Source of the DNA: Claveliimonas monacensis
GTDB lineage: Bacteria > Bacillota > Clostridia > Lachnospirales > Lachnospiraceae
Reading direction: 5' to 3'
Assembly (NCBI RefSeq): GCF_014982975.1
Contig: NZ_JADCKL010000009.1
Span: 1 to 64,000 of the forward strand
Length of the DNA: 64,000 nt
Shown: positions 23,279 through 30,691 of the stretch, piece after piece
Layout of the letters: every line of letters begins with the position of its first letter
Numbering within the stretch: position 1 is the first letter of the stretch
Notes under the pieces: generated by a model
The model's input: the letters and a program-made list of their open reading frames with translations, nothing else
Told to the model about the DNA's origin: nothing
The model's database searches: none
Translations under genes and position numbers: made by a program

Positions 23279-23351
23279 GCGCGATTAGCTCAGCTGGCAG
23301 AGCACCTGACTCTTAATCAGGGTGTCCAGGGTTCGAACCCCTGATCGCGCA
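23279..23351 (+). tRNA. tRNA-Lys (anticodon CTT)
   Basis: Cloverleaf of 73 bases: acceptor GCGCGAT / ATCGCGC, D arm TAGCTCAGCTGGCAGAGCA, anticodon arm CCTGA-CTCTTAA-TCAGG with CTT at positions 34-36, T arm CAGGG-TTCGAAC-CCCTG. The discriminator is A. CCA is not encoded. Confidence 0.95.
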
Positions 23352-23383
23352 CTTAGAAATCGCTGTTTTTGCGGACATTGCGA

Positions 23384-23407
23384 GCCGCGGGGACGGCGGT
23401 TTTTTTC
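23384..23407 (+). terminator. Probable tRNA-Lys terminator
   Basis: Short GC stem (GCCGC / GGCGGT) followed by T8. Weak stem, good T-run. Between here and 23580 I see no gene; GTCGCGAG is repeated as GTCGCGAGTTCGTCGCGAG near 23520. Confidence 0.45.
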
Positions 23408-23582
23408 TGCCCAAAATGGCGGATTTGCGCGGTTTCCATGCTTGCGACAGAAAAAGAACAAGGCAGAGCAAGGCGAAAAGAAAAATTGGACGGGAAACAA
23501 AAATGTGGCGCGAAATCCGTCGCGAGTTCGTCGCGAGCAAAATAAATAGTCCAAGTTGATAGTGAAAATTAATTGCAGAATT

Positions 23583-23623
23583 GACAGCAGATGTATCTGG
23601 AAAGATACCTGCTGTCATTTTTT
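23583..23623. terminator. Hairpin beyond the tetR 3' end
   Basis: GACAGCAG...GTATCT / AGATAC...CTGCTGTC, followed by ATTTTTT on the plus strand. It ends eight bases from the stop of tetR on the other strand. Confidence 0.65.
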
Positions 23624-23630
23624 GTAAATT

Positions 23631-24224
23631 TCAGGAACGTCTTACGGAAAAGTCCGGATAGAAACCTCTCAGTGCATTCATGATAAGCTTAAATGTAAGT
23701 TCGGCCATATGCTGGGGACTTACGGAAGATCCTTCTGACAGCCAGGCCTTGACCAGGCCGATACAGCCGGAGAGGCAGAAGGCGTAGTAGTATGTCAGGT
23801 CATCCATTTTCTCCGGGAATGTTTCCTTCAGGGCGTTCAGGCTGTGTTCGGAGAGGATGTTTTCAATACGGTGCAGAAAAGAGATGTCACCGTTAGGGCC
23901 CAGGAGAGCGGCGCAGATATCCCGGTTTTCCGCGAGGATGGAAAAAATATCCTCGATGAACGGAAAGCTGTCTTCGTTGAACGGACTTACCGGATGGGTA
24001 TGGATCAGATCTTCGATGTCTTCAGTCAGTTCGTTTTCAATCTTTTCCATCATGTCATAGATGTCCGCATAGTGCAGATAGAAAGTGGAGCGGTTGATGT
24101 CCACTTTTTCTACGAGTTCTTTGACCGTGATCTCTTTTAAACTCTTTTCTTTCAGAAGTTCGGCAAGTCCCTGGCGGAGCTGGGCTCTGGTCTTGCGAAC
24201 CCGCCGGTCCATATTTTTTGACAT
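23631..24224 (-). CDS. TetR/AcrR-family transcriptional regulator
   Basis: A 197-residue repressor. The N-terminal HTH reads RKTRAQLRQGLAELLKEKSL, KEITVKELVEKVDINRSTFY, LHYADIYDMMEKIENEL, the standard TetR signature. The C-terminal ligand domain has no recognisable specificity and includes the TetR_C-like end AELTFKLIMNALRGFYPDFS. AAAGGAGG precedes its ATG. It is divergent from the yhgE gene, and the two promoters overlap at their -10 boxes, so it very likely represses both. A TCTATTAATAGA palindrome at 24363 is a candidate operator. Confidence 0.9.
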   Translation of the reverse strand: MSKNMDRRVRKTRAQLRQGLAELLKEKSLKEITVKELVEKVDINRSTFYLHYADIYDMMEKIENELTEDIEDLIHTHPVSPFNEDSFPFIEDIFSILAENRDICAALLGPNGDISFLHRIENILSEHSLNALKETFPEKMDDLTYYYAFCLSGCIGLVKAWLSEGSSVSPQHMAELTFKLIMNALRGFYPDFSVRRS

Positions 24225-24305
24225 GAAACATTTCCTCCTTTAAAAATAATAGACACCGCATCGTTTGCTTATCCATTAACAGACAGAGTAGTGTTACATT
24301 AATGG

Positions 24306-24334
24306 TTGTATCTTTTTTATGATTTTACTATAAT
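24306..24334 (+). promoter_or_regulatory. yhgE promoter
   Basis: TTGTAT, 17 bases, TATAAT. The -10 box overlaps that of the tetR promoter on the other strand. Confidence 0.7.
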
Positions 24335-24355
24335 TCATAATGTTAAAAAAATCAA
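24327..24355 (-). promoter_or_regulatory. tetR promoter
   Basis: On the minus strand TTGATT, 17 bases, TATAGT (plus-strand 24350-24355 and 24327-24332). Confidence 0.65.
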
Positions 24356-24362
24356 CACAATA

Positions 24363-24374
24363 TCTATTAATAGA
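24363..24374. promoter_or_regulatory. Candidate TetR operator
   Basis: Perfect palindrome TCTATTAATAGA, downstream of the yhgE start point and upstream of the tetR -35. Confidence 0.4.
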
Positions 24375-24408
24375 ACTAATGTTGTAAAAAGAAAGGAGAC
24401 AGGGGACA

Positions 24409-26802
24409 ATGCTGAGACAGGAATGGCACAGGCTGTTCAAAAATAAGAGTTTACTGATTGTTACAGTCGCGGTCATCGCGATCCCGACAATCTATACCAC
24501 ACTTTTTCTTGGATCCATGTGGGACCCATACGGGAATATCGATAAACTTCCGGTGGCGGTCATCAACCATGACGTGCCGGTCACCTATGAAGATCAGAAA
24601 CTGGACATCGGTGGAACATTGATGGAGGAACTGAAAAACAACGATTCTCTGGACTTTCAGTTTCCGTCAGAGACGGAGGCGCAGAAGGGCCTTGAGAACG
24701 GCACGTATTATATGGTCATCACCATACCGAAGGAATTTTCGGCCCATGCCTCATCGTTGACAGACGCGCATCCGAAGAAGATGACGCTGGCTTATGAAAC
24801 GAATCCAGGAACGAACTACATCGCGTCCAAGATGAGCGAGACGGCGATGAAGGAACTGGAGAGCTCAGTACGGGAAGAGGTTACAAAAACGTATACAGAA
24901 GTTCTGTTCGACAAGCTTGCGGAAGTGGGTGGCGGAATGCAGGAAGCGGCGGATGGTTCGAGTGAACTGAAAACAGGAACGGATCAGCTGACAGACGGAA
25001 ATCAGACGATTACCGACAATCTGCAGGTCCTTTCAGACAGTGCCTTAGTATTTGTGGAGGGAAGCCGGGAACTGGAAGTGGGGATTAGCCAGTATACAGA
25101 CGGGGTCAGTGCAGCTGCAGCAGGGGCAGAAGAGCTGCAAAGTGGTGTAAATGCACTGGACAGTGGTGTAAATGGTGCGCAGAAAGGAAGTTCTGACCTG
25201 GCAGCTGGCGCGGTGGATGTAGATGATAACATGACTGCGCTCAATGCCGGACTGTCCGAACTGAATGCGGCGGCGTCGGCCCTTCCCAATGCGGCGGATG
25301 TGCTGAATGACGGCGCGGATTCATTAAGTAACGGTGCGCAACAGCTCTCAGACGGGATTGCATCTCTGTCTGACGGGGCGGCCGGCCTGAAGAATGGTGC
25401 AGATCTGCTTAGCTCCGGCCTGCAGTCTGCTGCTTCCAGTTCCCAGTCGTTGCGCGACGGGGCGGCCGGGATCAGTCAGGCGCTGTCAACACTCGCCGGA
25501 GAGGAAGGTGTGCCGGAGGAAGTGAGGGCACAGATCGCAGCAGTTCAGCAGCAGGCGGACATATTTTCCACAAGCATTTCCGCCTACACATACGGTGTCG
25601 ATGAAGCGGCGGCCGGGAGCGCGCAGATCGCATCGGAGATCCCGGATCTTCAGAACGGCATTTCCGCAGTACAGGGTGGTGCAGATTCCCTTAAGAACGG
25701 GATTGGGCAGCTTCAGGCTGGCACTTCCGCATTGGCAGAACAGGCGCCGGCGTTTGTGGATGGAATTTCCGCTGCTGCATCAGGGGCAGATCAGCTTCAG
25801 AAGGGAACATCGATGCTCCGGAAAGGATCTGCGGATCTGGACAGCGGTCTGGGAGAGCTGGCACAAGGAAGCGCGAAGCTGAAAGATGGAACGGATACGC
25901 TTGTCTCCGGAACCGGACAGCTTACCTCGAACAGCAAAGCGTTGACGGAGGGCGCGGCAACACTAACAGATGGAGCCTGCCAGATCAGCAGCGGCGCGGG
26001 ACAACTCTCTGACGGCAGCGGCGAACTGGGCGATGGGATCAGGCAGGTTTCGGAAGGCGCGGAGACGCTGTCAAAGGAACTGGGAAGCGGCGCGGAGCAG
26101 ATCCTGGAGACGAATACATCGGATCAGGCGGCAGATATGTTTGCCGCACCGATAGATACGGAAGAGACAAAGATTACGGAGGTGGCCAACAACGGACATG
26201 CCATGGCGCCGTATATGATGTCCGTAGGCTTGTGGGTTGGCTGTATCGCGTTCAGTCTGATGTATCCGCTGACCAGTTATGCCGGGCAGATGAAATGCGG
26301 TTTCCGCTGGTGGATCAGCAAGGCATCCGTACTCTATCTGACGGCAGTGCTCCAGGCAGTAGTTATGATCGGTGCACTGCATATATTCGATGGTTTTACA
26401 CCTGTGGAAATGGGGAAGACGGTCCTGGTAGCGTGTGCGGCTTCCCTTGCGTTCATGTCGGTGATGTACTTCTTCACCAGCCTGCTGGGGCGCGTTGGAA
26501 GCTTCCTGATGCTGATCTTCATGGTGATCCAGCTGGCAGGTTCCGTGGGGACATATCCCTATGAACTGTCCGGATCATTTGTGCCGTATCTTCATGACTG
26601 GGTACCGTTTACGTATACGGTGGAAGCATTCCGAAGCACCATAAGCGGCGGGGAGAGTATCCGGGGCTGCCTCGTTTTCCTGTTGCTCCTGTTCCTCGTA
26701 TTTACAGGACTTACGATCCTGGAGTTCACTGTGCGGGCACGGAAAATCCGGGAAGGAAGGAACACATGGATGGTATGGCTGGAAGAGCAAGGACTGGCAT
26801 AA
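24409..26802 (+). CDS. YhgE/Pip-family membrane protein
   Basis: A 797-residue protein with one N-terminal membrane helix (LLIVTVAVIAIPTIYTTLFL), a long outer region and about five C-terminal helices of the ABC-2 permease type (about 600-775). The outer region (about 180-580) is built of degenerate short repeats with Gly-hydrophobic spacing (LSDGAAGLKNGADLL, LQSGVNALDSGVNGAQKGSS, GAGQLSDGSGELGDGIRQVS). This is the mark of YhgE/Pip proteins, which include the phage receptor Pip of lactococci. Physiological substrates are poorly known; many are TetR-controlled, as here. AAAGGAG precedes ATG 24409. Confidence 0.9.
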   Translation: MLRQEWHRLFKNKSLLIVTVAVIAIPTIYTTLFLGSMWDPYGNIDKLPVAVINHDVPVTYEDQKLDIGGTLMEELKNNDSLDFQFPSETEAQKGLENGTYYMVITIPKEFSAHASSLTDAHPKKMTLAYETNPGTNYIASKMSETAMKELESSVREEVTKTYTEVLFDKLAEVGGGMQEAADGSSELKTGTDQLTDGNQTITDNLQVLSDSALVFVEGSRELEVGISQYTDGVSAAAAGAEELQSGVNALDSGVNGAQKGSSDLAAGAVDVDDNMTALNAGLSELNAAASALPNAADVLNDGADSLSNGAQQLSDGIASLSDGAAGLKNGADLLSSGLQSAASSSQSLRDGAAGISQALSTLAGEEGVPEEVRAQIAAVQQQADIFSTSISAYTYGVDEAAAGSAQIASEIPDLQNGISAVQGGADSLKNGIGQLQAGTSALAEQAPAFVDGISAAASGADQLQKGTSMLRKGSADLDSGLGELAQGSAKLKDGTDTLVSGTGQLTSNSKALTEGAATLTDGACQISSGAGQLSDGSGELGDGIRQVSEGAETLSKELGSGAEQILETNTSDQAADMFAAPIDTEETKITEVANNGHAMAPYMMSVGLWVGCIAFSLMYPLTSYAGQMKCGFRWWISKASVLYLTAVLQAVVMIGALHIFDGFTPVEMGKTVLVACAASLAFMSVMYFFTSLLGRVGSFLMLIFMVIQLAGSVGTYPYELSGSFVPYLHDWVPFTYTVEAFRSTISGGESIRGCLVFLLLLFLVFTGLTILEFTVRARKIREGRNTWMVWLEEQGLA

Positions 26803-26860
26803 TGGATGAAGTTTCGTTAAGGGACCAACTGTTCCGGGTATCAAATGAATAATAAACTTT

Positions 26861-26908
26861 CAGGGGCTATTGCAGGGCAGAAGAGATTGTCGGAGCAGTA
26901 GCCCTGTT
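26861..26908. terminator. Weak hairpin after yhgE
   Basis: CAGGGGCTATTGC / GCAGTAGCCCTG with a long loop and little T-run. Between 26909 and 27052 only an isolated TATAAT near 27021 is worth noting. Confidence 0.4.
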
Positions 26909-27052
26909 AAGGTCGGATAGACGGAGTAAATCTATTATAATGAGAATAATTGAGCAGAGGGGCGGCGTTTTTTTCTGCCTTTTTATTGGATTGTGGAGAA
27001 AAGTCTGTGCAGAATGAGGTATAATAATTGCAGGAAGAAAGGCAGATGTACC

Positions 27053-28171
27053 ATGAAGGGAAAAGGGAGAAAACGAAAAAAGACCAGATGGAAAAGAAGA
27101 GTGCTGGCAGTCTGCCTTGTGCTCGTACTGATCCCGGCAGGCTATATAGGGCTGATCCTTGGCTATATGGGGAAGGTGGAACCGGAGACAGACGCAGTTA
27201 CCACAAATACAGAGAGCTCCATGTATACGCTGGAAGAATTTTCTGAGCGTCTGAAGCCCTACAGCGGGCTTTACGAGGAGGCGGTGCTTGCTCATGCAGA
27301 TGAGCCTGACAGCGGGACGTACGTGATACCCGGTCTTGAGTCGGCCAGGACGCTCACCTCGAACGGAGACGGAAAATATTCTATATGTACAAGCATGACG
27401 CCTCAGGGGATCACTGTGTCAGAGCAGTATCTGTTTATCAGCGCTTACTGTCAGTCTAAGACACATAACTCTGTTGTCTTTATGATAGATAAGGAGACCC
27501 ATGAGTTTGTTAAGGAGATCGTCCTGCCCAACAAGGCCCACGTGGGGAGTCTTGCGTATGATGGCGAGAACAATAATCTGTGGGTGTGTGGGAGCAGGAA
27601 TGGCGTGGCCCAGGTGAATGCGCTGGATATGGAAAGCGTGGAGGCGTATGATTTTTCTGAGAGCTGGGAGCCGGTCAGCTTTCTGCATGTCAACAATATA
27701 CTGGACATACCGAGAAGCTCTTTCATGACCTATCACGCTTCGTATCTCTACGTGGGATATTATTCTACAAAGGAGAACAGCATGATCAAAAAATATGAGG
27801 TGCAGGATGACGGAAATATACAGAGTGTTCCCATCAAGCACCGCACGTCAAAAGTCCGGCAGGGCGTGGCGGATGACGAGGACCTGAAAATATCCCGGTA
27901 TGCCCAGGGGATGACCTTCCTGAGCGATATACTTTTCCTGTCTTATTCCATGGGGATTGTTCCTTCAAGGCTGGCGGCATACCAGGTCTCTGACGGTATC
28001 AGGGATTACACAGATGAGATGGCACTGGAGGATATCCGTCTCCCGTATATGCTGGAACAGATCTGCATGGACGGAGGGACGATGTACCTTCTCTTTGAGT
28101 CGGGAGCCTACCCGTACCGATATCTCCCCGGGCTCTCTGTGGACAGAGTCCTGAAAATAGATATCCTGTAG
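27053..28171 (+). CDS. Membrane-anchored extracytoplasmic protein, propeller-like
   Basis: The start at 27053 (MKGKGRKRKKTRWKRR) follows AGGAAGAAAGG; the longer frame from 26993 has no such site. After the basic start there is one membrane helix (VLAVCLVLVLIPAGYIGLIL, about 17-36). The outer domain carries repeats of beta blades such as GITVSEQYLFISAYCQ, HVGSLAYDGENNNLWVCG and ASYLYVGYYSTKENSMIKKY, which point to a six- or seven-blade propeller of the YncE/SMP-30 kind. No catalytic residues can be assigned. It stands alone with its own terminator. I cannot give a function. Confidence 0.7.
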   Translation: MKGKGRKRKKTRWKRRVLAVCLVLVLIPAGYIGLILGYMGKVEPETDAVTTNTESSMYTLEEFSERLKPYSGLYEEAVLAHADEPDSGTYVIPGLESARTLTSNGDGKYSICTSMTPQGITVSEQYLFISAYCQSKTHNSVVFMIDKETHEFVKEIVLPNKAHVGSLAYDGENNNLWVCGSRNGVAQVNALDMESVEAYDFSESWEPVSFLHVNNILDIPRSSFMTYHASYLYVGYYSTKENSMIKKYEVQDDGNIQSVPIKHRTSKVRQGVADDEDLKISRYAQGMTFLSDILFLSYSMGIVPSRLAAYQVSDGIRDYTDEMALEDIRLPYMLEQICMDGGTMYLLFESGAYPYRYLPGLSVDRVLKIDIL

Positions 28172-28175
28172 ACAG

Positions 28176-28211
28176 CGAAAACCCGCTGGCCATGAGGCCC
28201 GCGGGTTTTCG
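28176..28211. terminator. Terminator of the propeller gene
   Basis: Perfect stem CGAAAACCCGC / GCGGGTTTTCG. Confidence 0.8.
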
Positions 28212-28529
28212 TCGTTGTTATAGTTATCTAAAGGAATGAGAGTAAAGTGCAACACCAAAGAATTCTGCCGTGGTGTCTTACTTTATGAGGGGGGAGATAG
28301 TTGACTGTTCATCAACTATCTGACTGTTATTATAATGAACAGATATGTCCAAAATATGAGCAGTCTCTAAAAAAATCAGAAAGTTTCTTAATAGAACCTT
28401 AAGTTTTTATAATCGCTGTGTTTAGAATTAAAAACAAGACAAATATCGAAAGTTTTCGCTCTATTCATTATCCTTTATTATAGCAGAAAATGGCGTAAAA
28501 TCAAGAAATATATAGGATAACAGAGCAAC
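28212..28529. other. Gene-free intergenic region with a perfect hairpin
   Basis: No ORF or RNA family is recognised. A ten-base inverted repeat AGATAGTTGA / TCAACTATCT (28295-28321) is followed by TATAAT boxes at 28331 and about 28417. A small transcript is possible but unsupported. Confidence 0.4.
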
Positions 28530-28571
28530 AAAAAATGACCAGACATCCGAAGGAATGTCTGATCATTTTTT
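28530..28571 (-). terminator. Terminator of the tRNA-Gly operon
   Basis: AAAAAATGACCAGACAT / ATGTCTGATCATTTTTT; T-runs on both strands, so it can also act from the left. Confidence 0.8.
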
Positions 28572-28589
28572 GTCTTCCTGATCACTGAG

Positions 28590-28660
28590 AGCAGATAACG
28601 GGAGTCGAACCCGCCTTTCCAGCTTGGGAAGCTAGCGTCATACCGATAGACTATATCTGC
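28590..28660 (-). tRNA. tRNA-Gly (anticodon CCC)
   Basis: Read on the minus strand: acceptor GCAGATA / TATCTGC, anticodon loop TTCCCAA, T arm with GTTCGACTC. Size 71 bases; CCA not encoded. Confidence 0.9.
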
Positions 28661-28695
28661 ATGGTTCCAGTATAACACCTTTTAGAAAAAAATCA

Positions 28696-28766
28696 AGCGG
28701 GTGATGGGAATCGAACCCACGTATCCAGCTTGGAAGGCTGGTGTTCTACCATTGAACTACACCCGC
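28696..28766 (-). tRNA. tRNA-Gly (anticodon TCC)
   Basis: Minus strand: acceptor GCGGGTG / CACCCGC, D arm TAGTTCAATGGTAGAACA, anticodon loop CTTCCAA, T arm GGTTCGATTCC. It forms a two-gene unit with the CCC isoacceptor. Confidence 0.95.
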
Positions 28767-28777
28767 GAACGAATGTT

Positions 28778-28806
28778 ATATTATCATATAAATTTAAAAA
28801 ATGCAA
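28778..28806 (-). promoter_or_regulatory. Promoter of the tRNA-Gly pair
   Basis: Minus strand TTGCAT, 17 bases, TAATAT. Confidence 0.7.
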
Positions 28807-28896
28807 GGGGAAGTTAAAAAATCAATGTAAAAATATCAGGGGTATGCCGGGATGGGAAAGAAAAGCAGGAAGGGAGGAGGGACCTTATTGCTGCGA

Positions 28897-29214
28897 TTAC
28901 CTTAAATGCCCTGTGAGAATATCGACGAATTCACCAGTCGTGGGTTTGCTGAACAGAGGGCAGGGAGAAATAGCCTGCAGAAGATTTTTGTTTCCTCTTT
29001 CCCAGCAAACAGTGATGACGGTGCGCAGATCACGCTCCACACTCCCGGCGCTTGTGTGGCAGATCTCTGCAATTTTAGGATATAGTAATTTGCTGATGCC
29101 GAGCAGGTAGTCTTCGTCTTCAAGGCAAAGCGAAACAGCAACAATTAAGTATCTATATCCGCGATATGTCGCACCAATTCCAAGAGAACGCACCAAATAT
29201 TGAATATCATTCAT
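28897..29214 (-). CDS. Receiver-less Spo0A C-terminal domain protein
   Basis: The 105-residue product corresponds to the DNA-binding effector domain of Spo0A alone: GYRYLIVAVSLCLEDEDYLL, LLYPKIAEICHTSAGSVERD, LRTVITVCWERGN, and the end KPTTGEFVDILTGHL. Spo0A proper has 'SVERAIRHAIEVAWSRG' and a receiver domain in front; here there is no receiver. I start at ATG 29214, because the promoter -10 (29291) lies downstream of the other ATG at 29304. Two TGTCG boxes overlap the promoter. It may bind 0A boxes without phosphorylation control and so compete with or mimic Spo0A. It is divergent from a GH25-like gene. Confidence 0.75.
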   Translation of the reverse strand: MNDIQYLVRSLGIGATYRGYRYLIVAVSLCLEDEDYLLGISKLLYPKIAEICHTSAGSVERDLRTVITVCWERGNKNLLQAISPCPLFSKPTTGEFVDILTGHLR

Positions 29215-29290
29215 TTCAGCGATAACTATAACTCCCTTCCTGCCTGGCAGAACTCCACATGTTATATTATCGGAAAGCGGCCCGCTTATA

Positions 29291-29317
29291 ATTATAAACG
29301 ACATTATTCGACATTCT
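29291..29317 (-). promoter_or_regulatory. Promoter with two tandem 0A-type boxes
   Basis: On the minus strand AATGTCGAAT-AATGTCGTTT places two TGTCG boxes ten bases apart, the first a perfect TGTCGAA, followed at once by TATAAT (plus 29291-29296). Spo0A boxes (TGTCGAA) in tandem over a promoter are typical of direct control. Confidence 0.6.
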
Positions 29318-29335
29318 ACGATAAAACAAGACGGA

Positions 29336-29905
29336 ATGGAGAACTCTTTGGGGAGAATGACATATATTGATCATAAGAAGGTAAAAGACGGTGATCTTGT
29401 GCAGGTTTTTGGAATAGATGTGAGTGGATCGCAGGGAAATATTGACTGGGAGGAAGTCAAGAGAGCAGGGGTGCGCTCGGCCATGATCCGGGCAGGCTTC
29501 GGAAGCGGGAGCATTGACGTCCAGTTCCGAAGGAACGCGGAGGGCTGCACCCGGCAGGGCATACCCTTCGGTGTGTACTGGCTGTCCTACGCCTGGTCGC
29601 CTGGGATGGCCCGGGAGGAGGCCCGGCAGTGTCTGGAGACCATTGAAGATTATAAGGTGGACTACCCGGTGTGCATATACTTTGGGAGAGACACGGTCCG
29701 CTATGCGGCGTCAAGGGGCGTAGCGGTGACAAAGGAGCTGGCCACCCGGATCGTGGAAGCTTTCTGCGAGAGCGTGGAGGAGCGGGGATATGCTGCCATG
29801 TACGGCACCGAGCCGGACTTTCTGGAGAACCTGTTTGACGGCAGGCTCAGGGAAAAGTATCCCCTCTGGATACAGGGGGACGGGCCGCCTTGCGTGATTT
29901 CATAA
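29336..29905 (+). CDS. Degenerate, truncated GH25 (lysozyme-like) protein
   Basis: The fold of glycosyl hydrolase family 25 is evident: VFGIDVSGSQGNIDWEEVKR, AGVRSAMIRAGFGSG, IPFGVYWLSYAWSPGMAREE. In active enzymes the strand after YPV carries the catalytic D-x-E (as in FDFE); here it reads YPVCIYFGRD, with both acids lost. The protein ends after PLWIQGDGPPCVIS, so the last strands, usually some 35 residues (with a typical W-Q-Y-S), are missing. There is no signal peptide. It is therefore unlikely to cut peptidoglycan and may be a decaying gene or a cytoplasmic sugar-binding relic. The start is uncertain (29336 or 29357). Confidence 0.7.
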   Translation: MENSLGRMTYIDHKKVKDGDLVQVFGIDVSGSQGNIDWEEVKRAGVRSAMIRAGFGSGSIDVQFRRNAEGCTRQGIPFGVYWLSYAWSPGMAREEARQCLETIEDYKVDYPVCIYFGRDTVRYAASRGVAVTKELATRIVEAFCESVEERGYAAMYGTEPDFLENLFDGRLREKYPLWIQGDGPPCVIS

Positions 29906-29919
29906 TTTCTTAAGAAATT
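29904..29919. repeat. Perfect palindrome before the response regulator gene
   Basis: AATTTCTTAAGAAATT, 16 bases, at the 3' end of the GH25 gene and 60 bases before the regulator start. A binding site is possible. Confidence 0.4.
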
Positions 29920-29979
29920 CCGCATCTGCCTCTTAAAAAATCCCTGCTATTCTTGTAATATGTAAGGGAGGTGATAAAG

Positions 29980-30675
29980 ATGGCAAAAATATTAGTATGT
30001 GACGACGACAAAGAAATTGTGGAGGCAATTGACATATATCTGACACAGGAGGGGTATGAAGTGCTGAAAGCCTACGACGGGCAGGAGGCGCTTAAGGTGT
30101 TGAATGCAAACGATGTGGACCTTCTGGTGATCGATGTCATGATGCCGCGCCTGGACGGGATCCGGGCGACGCTGAAGATCCGGGAAGAGAACAATATTCC
30201 CATTATCATCCTTTCTGCAAAGTCGGAGGATGCGGATAAGATCCTCGGACTCAATGTGGGGGCGGACGACTATGTGACAAAGCCGTTTAATCCGCTGGAG
30301 CTGGTGGCCAGGGTAAAATCCCAGCTGCGCAGATTTACCCAGCTTGGAAGCACGGCAAAGGAAAACAATGCGGCAGTATACACGACAGGGGGACTCTCCA
30401 TCAATGATGATCTCAAGGAAGTGACTGTGGACGGCGAGCCGGTGAAGCTGACTCCTATCGAGTACAATATCCTGCTGCTTCTCGTGAGAAATCAGGGCAA
30501 AGTTTTCTCTATCGAGCAGATCTATGAGAATATCTGGAACGAAGATGCCATCGGAGCGGACAACACAGTGGCGGTACATATCCGGCACATCCGGGAGAAG
30601 ATCGAGATCAATCCGAAGGATCCCAGATATCTCAAAGTAGTCTGGGGAGTAGGCTACAAGGTAGAGAAGATATAA
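29980..30675 (+). CDS. OmpR-family response regulator
   Basis: Start ATG 29980 lies nine bases after GGGAGGTG; the GTG at 29971 is part of that site. The receiver domain shows acidic pair CDDDKE, phospho-acceptor Asp in LLVIDVMMPRLDG (about residue 51), Ser in IIILSAKSE and Lys in YVTKPFNP. The C-terminal winged helix (about 130-231) ends in DNTVAVHIRHIREKIEINPK and LKVVWGVGYKVEK. The kinase follows after 16 bases. Targets are unknown; its kinase has a large outer sensor. Confidence 0.94.
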   Translation: MAKILVCDDDKEIVEAIDIYLTQEGYEVLKAYDGQEALKVLNANDVDLLVIDVMMPRLDGIRATLKIREENNIPIIILSAKSEDADKILGLNVGADDYVTKPFNPLELVARVKSQLRRFTQLGSTAKENNAAVYTTGGLSINDDLKEVTVDGEPVKLTPIEYNILLLLVRNQGKVFSIEQIYENIWNEDAIGADNTVAVHIRHIREKIEINPKDPRYLKVVWGVGYKVEKI

Positions 30676-30691
30676 ACAGGAGGGAGAACGT

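Noticed and set aside
28295-28321. A terminator at the perfect hairpin before the tRNA-Gly pair
   Set aside because: There is no T-run and no gene reading into it; its role remains open.
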